This document shows, piece after piece, positions 13,316 through 14,235 of a stretch of 14,235 nucleotides of DNA; position 1 is the first letter of the stretch; each line of letters begins with the position of its first letter. Both the position numbers and the translations under genes were made by a program. The notes beneath the pieces were generated by a model. That model ran no database searches, was not told the origin of the DNA, and saw nothing but the letters and a program-made list of their open reading frames with translations. The stretch is from an uncultured Campylobacter sp. (GTDB lineage: Bacteria > Campylobacterota > Campylobacteria > Campylobacterales > Campylobacteraceae): assembly GCF_938017705.1 (NCBI RefSeq), contig NZ_CALIIS010000094.1, positions 1 through 14,235 of the forward strand, read 5' to 3'.

Positions 13316-13433
13316 AGCCCGCGCACGGCATAAAATTTTAAAATCCTACTGAAATTTTTAAGCTCGCTCGCGCGGCTAAAATTCCAAGCCCGCGTCGTGC
13401 ATAAATTCCAAACTTCGCTGTAAATAAAATTTC
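13316..13433 (-). repeat. Tandem degenerate ~25-nt repeats, opposite orientation to 8139-8266
   Basis: Units at 13316-13346, 13361-13385, 13386-13409 and 13410-13433. Each starts with a G/C part (AGCCCGCGCACGG, AGCTCGCTCGCG, AAGCCCGCGTCGTG) and ends with an A/T part closing in ATTCC or a variant. Read on the minus strand they become GGAATTT followed by a G/C block, the same architecture as the units at 8139-8266 and in the hemA insert. Confidence 0.5.
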
Positions 13434-13486
13434 AAAATTCCGCCCTTTAAATTTAGCCGAATTTCAAAATTTAATCATAAAAACGC

Positions 13487-13492
13487 TATCAT
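13487..13492 (+). promoter_or_regulatory. Weak candidate -10 box for rarA
   Basis: TATCAT lies 26 nt upstream of the rarA ATG, without TGn extension or a recognisable -35. It is listed because the gene must be transcribed from this gene-free stretch or from read-through. Confidence 0.3.
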
Positions 13493-13518
13493 CGGGGCAA
13501 AATTTTTAAGGTTGCAAA

Positions 13519-14235
13519 ATGAGTTTGAGCTTGAAATTTCGCCCCAAAAGCTTAGAGCAGATCGTGGGGCAGGGCAAGATCGTGGCGGTTTTTAAAAAAT
13601 TCGTCGCCGCAGGCAGCATCCCGCACAGTATATTTTTCGGCGCCGCAGGCAGCGGCAAAACGACGATGGCGCGCGTGATCGCAAGCGAGCTAAACTACGA
13701 TTTTTACGAGCTTGACGCCACGAGCCTGAAGGTTGAGGATATCCGCAAAATTCTATCCTCGCACGCCGGCTCACTCATCAAGCCGCTCATTTTCATCGAC
13801 GAAATCCACCGCCTAAGCAAGACGCAGCAGGAGGTGCTGCTAATCCCGATGGAGAACTACGCCGCGATCATCATCGGCGCGACGACGGAAAATCCGCAGT
13901 TCGTGCTAAGTAGCGGCATCCGCTCGCGCTCGATGATCTTTGAGTTCGAGCCGCTTAGCTACGAGGATTTGGAGGCGCTTTTGGTGCGCGCTCAGGGCGA
14001 GATCGGCTTTGAGATGGACGAGGAGGCGCGAAAATACCTGCTAAACTCCAGTAGCGGCGATGCAAGGAGTATGTTAAACCTGCTGGAATTTGCGCTTTTG
14101 GCAGACAGCGCCATTACGCTTGATACGCTTCGTACGCTGCGTGCAAATGCCGTAGCTGCGGGCGTTAGCAGCGACGACGTGCATTACGAGCTTGCCAGCG
14201 CGATGATAAAAAGCTTGCGCGGAAGCGACGCCGAC
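13519..14235 (+). CDS. rarA: Replication-associated recombination protein A (RarA/MgsA), 5' part
   Basis: AAA+ ATPase of the clamp-loader-like RarA/WRNIP1 family that acts at stalled replication forks. The frame runs open off the right edge, giving 239 residues of a usual 390-440. The N terminus MSLSLKFRPKSLEQIVGQ is typical. Walker A is GAAGSGKTT (about 40-48), Walker B is LIFIDEIHR, sensor 1 is GATTEN, and the arginine finger lies in GIRSRSM. The lid region LLNSSSGDARSMLNLLEFA follows. A shorter N terminus than in E. coli (starting directly at LKFRPKSL) is normal in epsilonproteobacteria. Start ATG 13519 has a modest AAGG site. The C-terminal tetramerisation domain is outside the window. 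Confidence 0.93.
   Translation, partial: MSLSLKFRPKSLEQIVGQGKIVAVFKKFVAAGSIPHSIFFGAAGSGKTTMARVIASELNYDFYELDATSLKVEDIRKILSSHAGSLIKPLIFIDEIHRLSKTQQEVLLIPMENYAAIIIGATTENPQFVLSSGIRSRSMIFEFEPLSYEDLEALLVRAQGEIGFEMDEEARKYLLNSSSGDARSMLNLLEFALLADSAITLDTLRTLRANAVAAGVSSDDVHYELASAMIKSLRGSDAD

Larger units (their letters stand above)
12817..13518. other. Gene-free, repeat-rich stretch between cysK and rarA
   Basis: About 700 bp with no supportable coding frame. Three sub-regions are seen: a cluster of nine GCGAT pentamers on the plus strand (12888-13056), a large inverted repeat (13121-13201), and tandem ~25-nt units (13316-13433). No tRNA or known small RNA is recognised. A weak TATCAT -10 for rarA lies at 13487-13492. 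Confidence 0.6.

Overview
The window looks like a chromosomal segment of a Campylobacter-type epsilonproteobacterium (Campylobacterota). The evidence is the gene block DUF2018 - polyprenyl synthase - hemA - proS, which as I recall is conserved in Campylobacter jejuni and Helicobacter pylori, together with extended -10 promoters of the TGCTATAAT type and a strong AAATTT/AAAATTTT bias. The genome is GC-richer than C. jejuni, which would suit an oral species such as C. gracilis, C. rectus or C. showae. That species-level guess is inference only.

Layout. 1-383: 3' end of a peptidase E-like gene (+). 589-1494: AraC-type regulator (-), divergent from 1658-2739, an exported alpha/beta hydrolase gene (+) broken by a frameshift in its signal peptide and by an in-frame TAG. 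2792-3208: exported cyclophilin-like protein (+). 3258-3286: bidirectional terminator. 7804 down to 3297: minus-strand operon of DUF2018 protein, long-chain polyprenyl diphosphate synthase, glutamyl-tRNA reductase and prolyl-tRNA synthetase, with every junction overlapping. 7805-8741: repeat-rich gene-free stretch. 10013 down to 8742: two-gene minus-strand unit (unrecognised helical protein plus HAD phosphatase). 10208-12816: plus-strand sulfur operon of O-acetylhomoserine sulfhydrylase, Rrf2 regulator and cysteine synthase, behind a good sigma70 promoter. 12817-13518: a second repeat-rich gene-free stretch with a large inverted repeat. 13519-end: 5' part of rarA (+).

How the genes work together. 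The minus-strand operon joins quinone side-chain synthesis, the first step of C5 haem synthesis and a tRNA synthetase. The sulfur operon makes homocysteine and cysteine. It probably carries its own regulator, a CymR-like Rrf2 protein lacking the cysteine cluster of IscR and ending in Ile, the terminal residue by which other proteins dock into CysK. The AraC regulator, broken hydrolase and cyclophilin-like gene form a small accessory module that appears to be decaying.

The most unusual signal is a degenerate repeat. Units of about 24-27 nt (an A/T block such as GGAATTTT followed by a G/C block such as GCGCGG) fill both large gene-free stretches. Similar sequence also appears inside three neighbouring genes (hemA, the polyprenyl synthase and the HAD phosphatase) as in-frame, hydrophilic N/S/D/E-rich insertions of about 86, 39 and 96 residues at loop positions. 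This resembles a protein-tolerated repeat family comparable in concept to Rickettsia palindromic elements. I see no CRISPR array, phage, transposase, tRNA or rRNA gene.
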